DNA of 64,000 nt from NCBI RefSeq assembly GCF_001421325.1, contig NZ_LMJY01000018.1, forward strand, positions 211,549 through 275,548. The letters run 5' to 3'. Position numbers and translations under genes: made by a program. The notes beneath the pieces were generated by a model, which saw only the letters and a list, made by a program, of their open reading frames with translations, was not told the DNA's origin and did no database searches. Positions 48,474 through 58,784 of this stretch are shown piece after piece (position 1 is the first letter of the stretch; each line of letters begins with the position of its first letter). Source of the stretch: Novosphingobium sp. Leaf2 (GTDB lineage Bacteria > Pseudomonadota > Alphaproteobacteria > Sphingomonadales > Sphingomonadaceae).

Positions 48474-50504
48474 ATGAGCAAGAACGACACAAACGGCGCA
48501 GATACCGACGGCATGGACGCGCCGCTGATCGATCTTAACGAAGGGTCGATCAAGAAGCTGATCGCCCGCGCCAAGCGTCGCGGCGTGATTACCGTCGACG
48601 AGCTGAACGAGGCCTTGCCGCAGGACCAGATGTCCACTGACCAGATCGAGGACATCATGGCCGCGATCTCGGAAATGGGCGTCAACATCGTCGAAAGCGA
48701 CGAAGACGCCGACGGCCAGGCCGACGACGATCGCGATGCCGATGAGGCGGAAGACAGCGAAGGCGATGAAGCCTCTCCGCGCGTCATGGTCGATCCTGCG
48801 AAGAAGAAGGAAACGATCGAGCGCACCGACGATCCGGTGCGCATGTACTTGCGCGAAATGGGCGCGGTAGAGCTGCTCAGCCGTGAGGGCGAAATCGCCA
48901 TCGCCAAGCGGATCGAAGCGGGCCGGGACATGATGATCCTGGGCCTGTGCGAAAGCCCGATCACCTTCCACGCCATCATCCAGTGGTCCGAAGCGCTCAA
49001 CAACGGCGAAATGCAGCTGCGTGAGATCCTTGATCTCGACGCTATGCTATCGAAGGAGCCGCAGCCGGAAAACCTCTCCGAAGACGGAGAAGGCGACGAC
49101 GATGGCGAGATCAGCGAAAAAACTGCCGGCCCTTCCTTCAAGGAGGAAGATGACGTCGAGGAGGAAGCCGCCGACGACGTCGACGAGGACGGCAATCCGA
49201 TTCCCAAGCGCAAAGCCGAGGAAGAGGAAGAGGACAACACCTTGTCCCTCGCGCAGATGGAAGCGGCCCTCAAGCCCGAGGCGCTGGAGAAGTTCGCGCT
49301 CATCACCGAGCTGTTCCAGACCTTCGAAAAGCTGCAGCGTGATCGGCTCGAATCGCTGGCGCTGGGCATCGATTTCCCGGGCGCCAAGGAAGAACAATAT
49401 CAGCAGCTGCGCGAGGATCTGACCGCGCAGGTTGAATCGGTGCAGTTCCACGCCACCAAGATCGAATATCTGGTCGACAACCTCTACGCCTTCAACCGCC
49501 GGCTGACGACACTGGGCGGGCAGATGCTTCGCCTGGCCGAACGCCACAAGGTGAAGCGCGCCGACTTTCTGGAAAGCTACGTCGGCCGCGAGCTGGACGA
49601 CACCTGGATGGCCGAAGTCGCCAAAAAAGATAAAAAGTGGGCCGCTTTCGCCGAGAACGAAGGCGATTCGGTTGAACGCATTCGCGTGGAAGTGTCCGAC
49701 ATTGCCGCAGCCACCGGCATGGCGCTTCCCGAGTTCCGCCGCATCGTCAACATGGTCCAGAAGGCAGAGCGCGAGGCGCGCATCGCCAAGAAGGAAATGG
49801 TCGAGGCGAACCTGCGTCTGGTGATCTCGATCGCCAAGAAATATACCAACCGCGGCCTGCAGTTCCTGGACCTGATCCAGGAAGGCAACATCGGCCTGAT
49901 GAAGGCGGTCGACAAGTTCGAGTATCGGCGCGGCTACAAGTTCTCGACGTACGCGACGTGGTGGATTAGGCAGGCGATCACCCGCTCGATCGCCGATCAG
50001 GCGCGGACCATCCGCATCCCGGTCCACATGATCGAAACGATCAACAAGCTGGTGCGCACCAGCCGCCAGTTCCTGCACGAGCAGGGCCGCGAGCCGACGC
50101 CTGAAGAAATGGCCGAGCGTCTGTCGATGCCGCTCGAAAAGGTCCGCAAGGTGATGAAAATCGCCAAGGAGCCGATCTCCCTCGAAACGCCGATCGGCGA
50201 CGAGGAAGACAGCCACCTGGGTGATTTCATCGAGGACAAGAACGCGATCATCCCGGTGGACGCTGCAATCCAGGCGAACCTTAAGGAAACCGTCACCCGT
50301 GTTCTGGCCAGTCTTACCCCGCGCGAGGAACGCGTGCTGCGCATGCGTTTTGGCATCGGCATGAACACCGATCATACGCTGGAGGAAGTGGGCCAGCAGT
50401 TCTCCGTCACGCGCGAACGTATTCGCCAGATCGAGGCCAAGGCCCTGCGCAAGCTCAAGCACCCCAGCCGATCGCGAAAGATGCGCTCTTTCCTCGACCA
50501 GTAA
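48474..50504 (+). CDS. rpoD: RNA polymerase primary sigma factor RpoD
   Basis: 676 residues. Region 1.1, an acidic linker ([19 protein letters not shown]), region 1.2 ([20 protein letters not shown]), a nonconserved acidic insert (about 190-260), region 2 ([35 protein letters not shown]), regions 3 and 4 with [13 protein letters not shown] and [23 protein letters not shown] 48474 follows GGCGGAATA; an upstream ATG at 48429 would add 15 residues. Confidence 0.97.
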   Translation: MSKNDTNGADTDGMDAPLIDLNEGSIKKLIARAKRRGVITVDELNEALPQDQMSTDQIEDIMAAISEMGVNIVESDEDADGQADDDRDADEAEDSEGDEASPRVMVDPAKKKETIERTDDPVRMYLREMGAVELLSREGEIAIAKRIEAGRDMMILGLCESPITFHAIIQWSEALNNGEMQLREILDLDAMLSKEPQPENLSEDGEGDDDGEISEKTAGPSFKEEDDVEEEAADDVDEDGNPIPKRKAEEEEEDNTLSLAQMEAALKPEALEKFALITELFQTFEKLQRDRLESLALGIDFPGAKEEQYQQLREDLTAQVESVQFHATKIEYLVDNLYAFNRRLTTLGGQMLRLAERHKVKRADFLESYVGRELDDTWMAEVAKKDKKWAAFAENEGDSVERIRVEVSDIAAATGMALPEFRRIVNMVQKAEREARIAKKEMVEANLRLVISIAKKYTNRGLQFLDLIQEGNIGLMKAVDKFEYRRGYKFSTYATWWIRQAITRSIADQARTIRIPVHMIETINKLVRTSRQFLHEQGREPTPEEMAERLSMPLEKVRKVMKIAKEPISLETPIGDEEDSHLGDFIEDKNAIIPVDAAIQANLKETVTRVLASLTPREERVLRMRFGIGMNTDHTLEEVGQQFSVTRERIRQIEAKALRKLKHPSRSRKMRSFLDQ

Positions 50505-50508
50505 GCGA

Positions 50509-50536
50509 AAAGTCCCGCTTCGGCGGGCTTTTTGTT
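50509..50536 (+). terminator. Intrinsic terminator after rpoD
   Basis: CCCGC (50515-50519) / GCGGG (50524-50528) with a stable TTCG tetraloop, extended by an AAAAG/CTTTT pairing, then a T-run. Confidence 0.85.
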
Positions 50537-50635
50537 GCCCTCTGCGGTATCGTGCACCGCCCTCTCCCTTGTCCCAGTTTCACGCTCTGGCGCCGCGCCT
50601 AGGCTGACGGGCAACAAGAACGGCGGGATGAGGAC

Positions 50636-51835
50636 ATGGGATCGATTGCACCGGCACACGTGCCTGCGGAGCGCATCGTGGATTTCGACGTGTTCAGCCC
50701 GCCGGGCGTGGAACATGATTTCTTCGCTGCCTGGAAATCGCTGCTCGACGGGCCGGCCCTGGTCTGGAGTACAGCCAACGGCGGCCACTGGATCGCCGCC
50801 GATGGAGCCACGGTGCGAACGCTGTGGAACGACGCGGAGCGGCTTTCCAGCGAGTGCCTGGCGGTTACGCCGGGTCTGGGGGAGGTCATGCGCTTCATCC
50901 CGCTCCAGCAGGACGGCGAGGAACACAAGGCATTCCGTAAGCCGGTCGTCAAAGGGTTGGCCTCGCGCTTCGTAACGGCTTTGGAACCCGGCGTTCGCGA
51001 TGCCATGCGCCTGCTGGCTACCCAGCTGCGCCCGCGCGGGCAGTGCGATTTCGTGGCCGACTTTGCCGAGATCATACCGCTCAACGTATTTCTCGGAATG
51101 ATCGACGTTCCGCTCGAAGATCGCCCGCGCCTGCGCCAGCTGGGCGTCCAGCTCACCCGCCCGGATGGATCGATGACGGTCGAGCAGTTGAAGCAGGCGG
51201 CCGACGATTACCTCTGGCCATTCATCGAAAAACGCATGGAATCGCCCGGCGACGACTTGTTCAGCCGCATCCTGGCAGAGCCCGTCAATGGCCGCCCGTG
51301 GACGCACGATGAAGCCCGACGCATGTGCCGTAACCTGCTGTTCGGCGGGCTGGATACCGTGGCCGCGATGATGGGGATGGTGGCGCTGCATCTTGCCCGC
51401 CACCCCGATGATCAGCGCACGTTGCGCCAAAGGCCTGACCTTATCCCCGCCGCTGCCGACGAGTTGATGCGCCGCTATCCCACCGTTGCCGTAAGCCGCA
51501 ATGCCGTGGCGGACGTCGATATCGACGGCGTCACGATCCGAACCGGCGACCTGGTCTACCTGCCTAGCGTGCTGCACAACCTTGATCCGGCGTGCTTCCC
51601 CGATCCGGAAGTGGTCGATTTCGATCGCGGCATGGCGCCGGTGCGCCATACTACGATGGGCGTTGGCGTGCATCGCTGCGTCGGAGCTGGCCTTGCACGC
51701 ATGGAAATCATGGCGCTGCTGCAGGAATGGCTGGCGGTGATCCCGGAGTTTTCCCTAGCGCCTGACCGGCCCGTCACGATGAAAGGGGGCAACGTGGGTG
51801 CCTGCACCGCGCTACCCCTCGTGTGGGCAACCTGA
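50636..51835 (+). CDS. Cytochrome P450
   Basis: 399 residues, soluble bacterial P450. The I-helix oxygen-activation motif is GGLDTVAAM, the ExxR is ELMR in ADELMRRYP, and heme-ligand Cys348 sits in MGVGVHRCVGAGLARMEI, with Met where Phe is usual two positions before the glycine. It resembles CYP101/CYP111-like monoterpene or fatty-acid oxidisers only in general terms. No ferredoxin or reductase gene is adjacent, so redox partners must be elsewhere. The substrate is unknown. Confidence 0.9.
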   Translation: MGSIAPAHVPAERIVDFDVFSPPGVEHDFFAAWKSLLDGPALVWSTANGGHWIAADGATVRTLWNDAERLSSECLAVTPGLGEVMRFIPLQQDGEEHKAFRKPVVKGLASRFVTALEPGVRDAMRLLATQLRPRGQCDFVADFAEIIPLNVFLGMIDVPLEDRPRLRQLGVQLTRPDGSMTVEQLKQAADDYLWPFIEKRMESPGDDLFSRILAEPVNGRPWTHDEARRMCRNLLFGGLDTVAAMMGMVALHLARHPDDQRTLRQRPDLIPAAADELMRRYPTVAVSRNAVADVDIDGVTIRTGDLVYLPSVLHNLDPACFPDPEVVDFDRGMAPVRHTTMGVGVHRCVGAGLARMEIMALLQEWLAVIPEFSLAPDRPVTMKGGNVGACTALPLVWAT

Positions 51836-51934
51836 CGGTCGGTCCATCTCGATCGCACTACGGGACTGGCAAAGCGGCAAACTGGCGACTAAGGGGGCGC
51901 AGACGAATCCCCGCCAGCAGGAGCGCCCTCTCCC

Positions 51935-52372
51935 ATGCGCATTGCGATCGCATCCGACCATGCCGCCGTCGATCTCAAGGCTGAACTGCGCGAGTATCTG
52001 ATCGCGCAGGGTCATGAAGTGGCCGATCTGGGCCCTGACACGGCGGACAGGGTGGATTATCCCGACTATGGGTACAAGCTGGCTTCGGTCGTGGCGGATG
52101 GCACAGTGCAGTTCGGCGTTGCGTTATGCGGCTCGGGCATTGGCATTTCGATCGCGGTGAACCGCGATCCCGCCTGCCGCTGCGCATTGGTCGGCGAGCC
52201 CTTGTCCGCAGCCCTGGCGCGCGAACACAACGACGCGAACGTCATCGCCATGGGTGCGCGGCTCACCGGACCGGACATGGCGAAGGCTTGCCTCGATGCG
52301 TTTCTTTCAACCGATTTCGGCGGTGGCCGCCATGCCGGCCGCGTCGAAAAGCTTTCTCATCCCGCGTTCTGA
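51935..52372 (+). CDS. rpiB: Ribose-5-phosphate isomerase B
   Basis: 145 residues; interconverts ribulose-5-P and ribose-5-P in the pentose phosphate pathway. Starts [15 protein letters not shown], with catalytic Cys in [17 protein letters not shown] and [18 protein letters not shown] near the end. AGGAG lies upstream. Adjacent to glyA with 14 bases between them, a pairing common in alphaproteobacteria. Confidence 0.95.
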   Translation: MRIAIASDHAAVDLKAELREYLIAQGHEVADLGPDTADRVDYPDYGYKLASVVADGTVQFGVALCGSGIGISIAVNRDPACRCALVGEPLSAALAREHNDANVIAMGARLTGPDMAKACLDAFLSTDFGGGRHAGRVEKLSHPAF

Positions 52373-52386
52373 AGGGCCCAGACACC

Positions 52387-53685
52387 ATGACCGTTGAAAC
52401 CGCCATTCGTTCCGCCGGCTTTTTCTCCGACACGATCGCGCAAAGCGATCCGGACGTCGCCAAGGCGATCGGTCATGAACTGCAGCGTGAGCGCAAGCAG
52501 ATCGAATTGATCGCCTCGGAAAACATCGTGTCCAAAGCCGTGCTCGAAGCGCAGGGCTCGGTCCTTACCAACAAGTATGCCGAAGGGTATCCGGGCAAGC
52601 GCTATTACCAAGGCTGCGAGCCTTCGGACGCGGTCGAGACCCTGGCTATCGAGCGCGCCAAGACGCTGTTCGACTGCGGTTTTGCCAACGTGCAGCCGCA
52701 CTCCGGCGCGCAGGCCAACGGCGCGGTGCTGCTCGCCACGGTCAAGCCCGGCGATACGGTGATGGGCATGAGCCTGGACGCCGGCGGCCACCTCACCCAC
52801 GGCGCCAGGGCCGCACTTTCAGGCAAGTGGTTCAACGCGGTGCAGTACGGCGTGACCAAGGATACCCACCTGATCGACTACGATCAGGTCGAGGCACTTG
52901 CCCGCGAGCATAATCCCAAGCTGATCATCGCCGGCGGCTCTGCCTATCCGCGTGTGATCGATTTCAAGCGGATGCGTGAAATCGCTGACGCGGTGGGTGC
53001 TATCTTCCAGGTCGACATGGCCCACTTCGCAGGGCTCGTGGCGGCAGGCGTCCACCCCTCGCCCTTCCCACACGCCCACATCGCCACCACCACCACGCAC
53101 AAGACGCTGCGCGGCCCGCGTGGCGGCATGATCCTGACCAACGACGAGGCGCTGGCCAAAAAGATCAACTCCGCCGTATTCCCTGGCCTGCAAGGCGGCC
53201 CGCTGATGCACGTCATCGCGGCAAAGGCGGTGGCGTTCGGCGAAGCCCTTCGTCCCGACTTCAAGGACTACGCCGCGCGCGTAATCGAAAACGCGCAGGT
53301 TCTGGCCGATACGCTCAAGGCGCGCGGCGCGGCGATCGTCTCGGGCGGCACCGACACGCATCTGGCGCTGGTGGACTTGTCACCGCTGGGTGTGACCGGC
53401 AAGGATGCCGACGAGGCGCTGGAGCGCGCCGGCATCACCTGCAACAAGAACGGCATCCCGTTCGACCCGCTGCCCCCTATGAAGACCAGCGGCATCCGCG
53501 TGGGCTCGCCCGCCGGCACCACGCGCGGCTTCGGCCCGGCGGAATTCCGCGAAATTGGTGAAATGGTGGCCGATGTGCTGGATGGTCTGGCGCGTTGCGG
53601 CGAAGAAGGCGATGCTCAGGTGGAGCAGAATGTGCGCACGCGCGTTGAAGCGCTGTGTGACCGTTTTCCCATCTATGAGGATTGA
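52387..53685 (+). CDS. glyA: Serine hydroxymethyltransferase
   Basis: 432 residues; PLP enzyme converting serine plus tetrahydrofolate to glycine and methylene-[34 protein letters not shown] and the PLP-lysine motif [17 protein letters not shown] are clear. ATG 52387 is the start; the longer frame to 52126 overlaps rpiB in another frame. Heads a conserved glyA-orf-nrdR-methyltransferase block. Confidence 0.98.
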   Translation: MTVETAIRSAGFFSDTIAQSDPDVAKAIGHELQRERKQIELIASENIVSKAVLEAQGSVLTNKYAEGYPGKRYYQGCEPSDAVETLAIERAKTLFDCGFANVQPHSGAQANGAVLLATVKPGDTVMGMSLDAGGHLTHGARAALSGKWFNAVQYGVTKDTHLIDYDQVEALAREHNPKLIIAGGSAYPRVIDFKRMREIADAVGAIFQVDMAHFAGLVAAGVHPSPFPHAHIATTTTHKTLRGPRGGMILTNDEALAKKINSAVFPGLQGGPLMHVIAAKAVAFGEALRPDFKDYAARVIENAQVLADTLKARGAAIVSGGTDTHLALVDLSPLGVTGKDADEALERAGITCNKNGIPFDPLPPMKTSGIRVGSPAGTTRGFGPAEFREIGEMVADVLDGLARCGEEGDAQVEQNVRTRVEALCDRFPIYED

Positions 53686-53690
53686 AAACC

Positions 53691-53918
53691 ATGATCGACC
53701 CGCAACGCCCCCAGCCTGAAGGCCATTTCGTTGAAGATGCCCGCCATGAACTGGCCGGGATGCTTCAGGATGGCCTTGCGCATCCTTCCACCAAGCCGGT
53801 GCTGGTGTGGGGCGCGATCGGCGCTGTAGCCGGCGCGTTTCTGCCGTTCGTATCGATCGGCATGGGGCTGGCTGCAGGCGCGGGATACAAGTTCTACAAG
53901 CGGGTCCGCCCCGATTGA
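53691..53918 (+). CDS. Small membrane protein between glyA and nrdR
   Basis: 75 residues: a charged N-terminus (VEDARHELAGMLQDGLAHPS), then a Gly/Ala-rich hydrophobic stretch VWGAIGAVAGAFLPFVSIGM to GLAAGAGYKFY, likely one or two membrane helices, and a basic end. GAGGA precedes ATG 53691 by 9 bases. Lies 5 bases after glyA and 17 before nrdR. I recognise no named domain. Confidence 0.7.
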   Translation: MIDPQRPQPEGHFVEDARHELAGMLQDGLAHPSTKPVLVWGAIGAVAGAFLPFVSIGMGLAAGAGYKFYKRVRPD

Positions 53919-53935
53919 CGAAAGCTGGATATTGA

Positions 53936-54412
53936 ATGCGCTGTCCCTTTTGCGCTCACGACGATTCGCAGGTCAAGGACAGTCGCCCGACCGAAGATGC
54001 CACCGCGATCCGCAGGCGCCGCCAGTGTTCGAGCTGCGGCGCCCGCTTTACGACGTTCGAACGCGTGCAGCTTCGCGATATCCTGGTGGTCAAAAGCAAC
54101 GATTCCGCAGGACAGGAACGGCGTGAGCCGTTTGACCGCGCCAAGATCGAGCAATCGGTGACGCTGGCTTGCCGCAAGCGCGGGATCGAACGCGAAAAGA
54201 TCGATCGCCTGGTATCGGGCGTGCAGCGGCAGGTGGAAACATCGGGCGATACCGAGGTGCCGTCCCGCGTAATCGGCGAACTGGTGATGGAAGGCTTGCG
54301 CCAGCTCGATTCAGTGGCCTACATCCGCTTTGCCAGCGTCTACCGGGCCTTCAACGAGGCGCGCGACTTCGAGGAATTTGCAGGGACAGTGCGTGATGTC
54401 GGCGTCAACTGA
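53936..54412 (+). CDS. nrdR: Transcriptional repressor NrdR
   Basis: 158 residues. Zinc ribbon CPFC...CSSC (residues 3-6 and 31-34) is followed by an ATP-cone domain (about 49-139). It senses dATP/ATP and represses ribonucleotide reductase genes through NrdR boxes. Its last 17 bases overlap the next gene in another frame. glyA-nrdR linkage is widely conserved in bacteria. Confidence 0.97.
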   Translation: MRCPFCAHDDSQVKDSRPTEDATAIRRRRQCSSCGARFTTFERVQLRDILVVKSNDSAGQERREPFDRAKIEQSVTLACRKRGIEREKIDRLVSGVQRQVETSGDTEVPSRVIGELVMEGLRQLDSVAYIRFASVYRAFNEARDFEEFAGTVRDVGVN

Positions 54413-55133
54413 ACCGCAACAGCCCGTGATCGTTCTGGTCCGCCCTCAGCTGGGTGAAAATATCGGCAAGGCCGCTCGCGCGATGCTCAACTTCGGGTTG
54501 ACCGAGATGCGATTGGTCTCGCCACGTGACGGGTGGCCCAACCCGTCGGCTGGTCCTGCCGCTGCCGGGGCTGACGCGGTGCTGGAACAGGCCGCCGTTT
54601 TCGAAACACTTGCCGACGCGGTGGCGGACTGCGCGCATGTATATGCCACCACGGTGCGCAAGCGCGGCGTCACCAAGCCCGTAGTCACACCGGAGGAAGC
54701 TGGACGGCAAATCCACGCATCGCCGGGGCGCTCCGCCTACGTGTTCGGGCCGGAGCGGTCTGGGCTGGAGACGCAGGACGTGGCTTTGGCGCGGGCGATC
54801 CTCACTGTTCCGATCAACCCGGCGTTTGCCTCGCTCAACCTTGCGCAGGCGGTGATTCTCTGCGCGTACGAATGGTCCAAGGGCGTCCAACTGGCCCAGC
54901 CCACCACCGAGGACCTGCTGCCCCCGGCGCCGCAGCAGGAACTGGAAGGCATGATCGACCAGTTTGAGGAGTTGCTTGCGCCGACCAACTACTTTTTTCC
55001 CGAAAGCCGGGCTGAGGCGACTCGCCGCACCTTGCGCAACATGTTGACGAAGCCCGGATGGAACACGCTTGAAGTGCGCACGATGCGCGGCGTCTTGAGC
55101 GCATTACGCGGGAAGAACAGACGGCCCAGTTGA
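54396..55133 (+). CDS. SpoU/TrmJ-like tRNA/rRNA methyltransferase
   Basis: 245 residues; SPOUT-class RNA 2'-O-methyltransferase. Motifs are [20 protein letters not shown] (motif 1, with catalytic Arg/Asn), [17 protein letters not shown] (motif 2) and [20 protein letters not shown] (motif 3), all in TrmJ style (Cm/Um32 of tRNA). Start ATG 54396 lies inside the nrdR end. A C-terminal helical extension follows. Confidence 0.9.
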   Translation: MSASTEPQQPVIVLVRPQLGENIGKAARAMLNFGLTEMRLVSPRDGWPNPSAGPAAAGADAVLEQAAVFETLADAVADCAHVYATTVRKRGVTKPVVTPEEAGRQIHASPGRSAYVFGPERSGLETQDVALARAILTVPINPAFASLNLAQAVILCAYEWSKGVQLAQPTTEDLLPPAPQQELEGMIDQFEELLAPTNYFFPESRAEATRRTLRNMLTKPGWNTLEVRTMRGVLSALRGKNRRPS

Positions 55134-55222
55134 TCGCCGGATTGTGGGCAAAGCATTAAGATAGTTGGCAATCTTGTTGCTGCACTGTATCTGACGTCCA
55201 TGTGCGGCACGGGATTACGGCG

Positions 55223-55507
55223 ATGATTTCACATATTTTGATTGTTCTTGCGGCAACAGCCACCAGTTCTGCCGCACCTCCGCCAGAGCAACCTACGGTC
55301 GTTCCCGCCAAGAAGAAGACAGCTGAGGTCGATCCCAACAAGATCGTCTGCCGCTCCAGCACCTCGGCCGGCTCGTGGATCCCGCAGCGCGAATGCCATT
55401 CAGTGGCCGAATGGAAGCAGATCAGGGGAAGGCAAAACAAAGATTCCGAGGATGCCATGAGCAGAATGCGAACAAGGGGCGGTTCGGCGAATCCCAGTGA
55501 GTTTTGA
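55223..55507 (+). CDS. Small secreted hypothetical protein
   Basis: 94 residues. A short signal peptide (MISHILIVLAATATSSAAPP) is followed by KIVCRSSTSAGSWIPQRECH with two cysteines and VAEWKQIRGRQNKD. This is a pattern I have seen in small periplasmic proteins of sphingomonads, but I cannot name the family. ATG 55223 is chosen; GTG 55202 is an alternative. A probable periplasmic disulfide protein. Confidence 0.6.
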   Translation: MISHILIVLAATATSSAAPPPEQPTVVPAKKKTAEVDPNKIVCRSSTSAGSWIPQRECHSVAEWKQIRGRQNKDSEDAMSRMRTRGGSANPSEF

Positions 55508-55582
55508 ATCCCACACCGTGAATCCTCCCACAGGATCTTGACTCTACGGCGCAAGCCCGTAAGGGCGTCCACTTCACATGGT

Positions 55583-55602
55583 GCCTGCGATCACTTGCAG
55601 GC
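55583..55602 (+). other. Hairpin in the rpsD leader region
   Basis: GCCTGC (55583-55588) / GCAGGC (55597-55602) with an 8-base loop, within the 224-base gap 55508-55731 before rpsD. No gene is apparent in the gap. Whether it is an S4 autoregulatory structure cannot be judged from sequence alone. Confidence 0.25.
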
Positions 55603-55731
55603 CTGACCATTCGGCCCCGCACTTCCGGTGAAGCGGCGGCCGCATCCGGCATAATCGGCTGGATGGTGCGACCCGGAAATAACCGATCGCGATGCCGGGT
55701 GGCGGCGCGGTAGCAGAATGAAGGAAGACTG

Positions 55732-56346
55732 ATGTCAAAGCGCCAGAGCGCCAAGTACAAACTCGACCGTCGCATGGGCGAGAACATCTGGGGCCGTCCC
55801 AAGAGCGCGGTCAATCGCCGCAGCTACGGCCCCGGCCAGCACGGCCAGCGCCGCAAGAGCAAGATCTCCGATTACGGCATCCAGCTGCGCGCCAAGCAGA
55901 AGCTCAAGGGCTACTACGGCGATGTGACGGAAAAGCAGTTCAAGCGCACCTATCAGGAAGCGTCCAGCATGAAGGGTGATACCGGTCAGAACCTGATCGG
56001 CCTGCTCGAACAGCGCCTGGACATGATCGTCTATCGCGCCAAGTTCGCGCCGACGATCTTCTCGGCTCGCCAGATCGTTTCTCACGGCCATATTCGCGTC
56101 AACGGCGTGAAGTGCAACATCGCCTCGCGCCGCGTGCGCGTCGGTGACGTGATCAGCCTGGGAACCAAGGCGAAGGAAATGACCCTGATCCTCGAAGCAC
56201 AGAACCTGCCCGAGCGTGAAGTGCCCGACTACGTGGCGCAGGATGGCAACGACAAGGTCACGTTCGTGCGCGTTCCCACACTCGACGAAGTGCCATATCC
56301 GGTGAAGATGGAACCCAATCTGGTGGTCGAGTTCTACTCGCGCTGA
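55732..56346 (+). CDS. rpsD: 30S ribosomal protein S4
   Basis: 204 residues; binds 16S rRNA early in 30S assembly. Starts [20 protein letters not shown] and has the S4 RNA-binding domain with [20 protein letters not shown] and [12 protein letters not shown]. It belongs to the alphaproteobacterial zinc-free type (no N-terminal Cys cluster). AAGGAAG precedes the ATG. It stands alone, not in the alpha operon, as is usual in alphaproteobacteria. Confidence 0.98.
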   Translation: MSKRQSAKYKLDRRMGENIWGRPKSAVNRRSYGPGQHGQRRKSKISDYGIQLRAKQKLKGYYGDVTEKQFKRTYQEASSMKGDTGQNLIGLLEQRLDMIVYRAKFAPTIFSARQIVSHGHIRVNGVKCNIASRRVRVGDVISLGTKAKEMTLILEAQNLPEREVPDYVAQDGNDKVTFVRVPTLDEVPYPVKMEPNLVVEFYSR

Positions 56347-56368
56347 TCGGTTTTTTGATACGCCAGCC

Positions 56369-56399
56369 AAAAAGGCGGTCCTTGCGGGCCGCCTTTTTT
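56369..56399 (+). terminator. Intrinsic terminator after rpsD
   Basis: Stem GGCGGTCC (56374-56381) / GGGCCGCC (56386-56393), 8 bp with one G-T pair and a TTGC loop, flanked by A5 and T6. Potentially bidirectional. Confidence 0.9.
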
Positions 56400-56482
56400 C
56401 ATGCCGTCGCTTCACAAAAAATTACAGTATCACAGTCGGTTGTCAGGGAACCGCCATGCGCTGACGGTATTAAACTGGTACT

Positions 56483-56674
56483 ATGTCACGCTATCGATTC
56501 ATTACCCCCCACCGCACCGGCAAATGGTATTCCGATCTCGCTACGGCGAAGCGTTTCGCTTGCTCCATAGGAGCCGGATTTTTGGATACGCGCACCGGAA
56601 AATTTGTGGCCTACGTCGGTACCCAGTTGCAGGAAGCAACGATGGCCGGGGACGGGATGGTCGAGGCTGCCTGA
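56483..56674 (+). CDS. Small hypothetical protein (63 aa)
   Basis: 63 residues: MSRYRFITPHRTGKWYSDLA then TAKRFACSIGAGFLDTRTGK and FVAYVGTQLQEA. It looks like a small beta-rich soluble protein. The composition is credible, but the ribosome-binding site is weak and I do not recognise a family. It is convergent with the S9 peptidase gene. Confidence 0.45.
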   Translation: MSRYRFITPHRTGKWYSDLATAKRFACSIGAGFLDTRTGKFVAYVGTQLQEATMAGDGMVEAA

Positions 56675-56708
56675 AGCGGCCCCCTACGCGCAATCCCAGG
56701 CCTATCCT

Positions 56709-58697
56709 TCAGTGTAGGCCCATGGCTTTTCGCAAGAACGCGTCGCTTTCGAAAAGCAACTTGGTTCGAGCTTCCGCAGATCCGAGTTGATGGTCCAGCC
56801 CATCGAATTCTACGTACTCGACCTGCTTTCCAGCGCCACGAAGTCGCGAGTTCATTAACCGCGATTCTGAAACATTCACGTTTTGGTCCCGGTTGCCGTG
56901 GAACAGCAGCACCGGCGATTTGAAAGCCGCCGCATGCCGCGCCGGCGACCCGGCTTCGATATGCGGCCCGCGCCCGATAGCCTGATCGACGACATTGTAA
57001 TCCACGAACCCTTGCGACTCCTCACGCAGAGCCGCCAAATCCGTTACCGGGGCGATCGCAACCACAGCCTTGTAGAGATCAGGGTCCACAACCTGGGATT
57101 GCAGCGCCGCATAGCCGCCATAAGACCAGCCAACGATGCCCAGCTTGTCGGGCGCAGCGATGCCCTGCTTGATCAGCCAGCGGCCAGCATCGTCAACATC
57201 GTTGATCGCCACCTTCCATGACTTGAACCCGTTGTGCTGGTACCAGTCGGCGCCATACCCGGAAGAGCCGCGATAATTGGGCTGCAGAACGGCATAACCG
57301 CGCGCGGCAAAAAACTGCACGAGCCAGTCGAATCCCCATTCATCGCGCGCCGAAGGCCCACCGTGGGGCATGACGATCGCGGGCAGGTTGCGCCCCGAAC
57401 TGCCCGGCGGCAACGTCAGATAGGCGGGGATCATCGTGCCATCCGCAGCCGGGAACGTGATCGGTTTCATCTCGGCAAGCTTGGCGCCAGTCAAATTAGG
57501 CCGATAAGGAATGATCTGGCTCAGATGATGACTTTTGCGGTCATACAGATAGAACACGCCGGGATTGGTGTCGCTTGAGGCGAGAATGACGATCTTGTTC
57601 TCGTCCGCACTGGCATCGATAAACGATATTGCAGGGGCGCCCGGCAATACCTTCATCAAAGCCTGGCTCAGCTTGTTCAGGACCGGATCGAAATACTCGG
57701 CGACACGGCGATCGGTAGCATAGCTCGCGCCCACCACCCGGCGGGATCTGCCGAAAACCATCAGGTCGTCGACATCAACGCCGGGGCGCGACAACACCAG
57801 TTCCTTGCGCTGTGAGCCATCGAGCGCCACGCTGTAGAGCCCGGTCAATCCACCCGCATCGTTGTCGAAGCCGTATACGATATTCTTCTGCGCATCGACC
57901 GCCTCCGGCCGGAACCCGGTCGATGTGTTGTCAGCAGAGATAGCTTGAGACAGCGGCTTCCACTCGCGACTGTCCAAGGTGCGATAAAAGAACAGCTCCC
58001 GACCGGTCATCATGCCGGAATCCTGGGCCTGGATCTGCCCCATGACCCTGACCGTGCCGTGGCCATCGCTGATATATGTTCTTGCCTGGCGGCGGCCGGG
58101 CTCAACCGTCCTGCGGGCGCCGGACACCACATCAATGTCCTGAACGCCGATCCCGTCGGAATTGTTCTGAATGATCGACCCGGTCTTGGTTTCCGGAACG
58201 AAGTTCTGCGTCATCAGCACATGGCCGGGCTTGACCAGGTTCGTGTCGATCACTTCACCGCCATAAATGGCAACGCCAGTACTGCGATCAGTGGGCCGCT
58301 GCGCAAGCTGCATCACATTTCGCCCATCGGCATCGACCGCCAGAGGCCGGGTGAACGTCAAGCGCTTACCGTACATTTCGGCCTGAACGGATACGATGCA
58401 AACCAGGCGACCGTCGGTCACCCATTCGCACCTGCGCAGTTGCGCGTCGATACTGGGAGAGCCCATGATGCCCTTGAGGTCGGAGCCTTTTTCCGTATCC
58501 AGCACCGCCAGCAATGAACGGCCGTCCGGCTGGCGCATGATCAACGAGATCTTGGTGCCGTCCGGAGACAGGCTGACGTGCTCAACCGCCGGCAAGGCAC
58601 CGAAGCGCGCTGCATCATTCGTCGTTTCCGCGCGCGGTGACGTTGCACACAGTGCCAGGCACCCCGCGCTCAAGCTCAACAAAGTTTTTCTGATCAT
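56709..58697 (-). CDS. S9 family peptidase (prolyl-oligopeptidase type), exported
   Basis: 662 residues with a signal peptide (LLSLSAGCLALCATSPRA), so it is periplasmic. An N-terminal seven-bladed beta-propeller region (about 30-400) is followed by an alpha/beta hydrolase domain: nucleophile Ser in GWSYGGYAALQ, Asp in HGNRDQNVNVSES and His in FDGLDHQLGS. It is likely an aminopeptidase or dipeptidyl-peptidase acting on short peptides. ATG 58697 is chosen over the longest frame (58766), because the signal peptide begins there. Confidence 0.9.
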   Translation of the reverse strand: MIRKTLLSLSAGCLALCATSPRAETTNDAARFGALPAVEHVSLSPDGTKISLIMRQPDGRSLLAVLDTEKGSDLKGIMGSPSIDAQLRRCEWVTDGRLVCIVSVQAEMYGKRLTFTRPLAVDADGRNVMQLAQRPTDRSTGVAIYGGEVIDTNLVKPGHVLMTQNFVPETKTGSIIQNNSDGIGVQDIDVVSGARRTVEPGRRQARTYISDGHGTVRVMGQIQAQDSGMMTGRELFFYRTLDSREWKPLSQAISADNTSTGFRPEAVDAQKNIVYGFDNDAGGLTGLYSVALDGSQRKELVLSRPGVDVDDLMVFGRSRRVVGASYATDRRVAEYFDPVLNKLSQALMKVLPGAPAISFIDASADENKIVILASSDTNPGVFYLYDRKSHHLSQIIPYRPNLTGAKLAEMKPITFPAADGTMIPAYLTLPPGSSGRNLPAIVMPHGGPSARDEWGFDWLVQFFAARGYAVLQPNYRGSSGYGADWYQHNGFKSWKVAINDVDDAGRWLIKQGIAAPDKLGIVGWSYGGYAALQSQVVDPDLYKAVVAIAPVTDLAALREESQGFVDYNVVDQAIGRGPHIEAGSPARHAAAFKSPVLLFHGNRDQNVNVSESRLMNSRLRGAGKQVEYVEFDGLDHQLGSAEARTKLLFESDAFLRKAMGLH

Positions 58698-58784
58698 CGC
58701 CCCTCTTCGAAGAGAAACCCTGAGTCTCTTCGCCGTGGAACGTATCCGCTTTGTTGCTGCGGACAAGTTGTTGATCAGACGCCG

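Noticed and set aside
56447..56471. A second EcfG-like promoter (GGAAC with 16-base spacer) before the 63-aa ORF
   Set aside because: The -10 part reads TATT rather than CGTT, so the match is incomplete.
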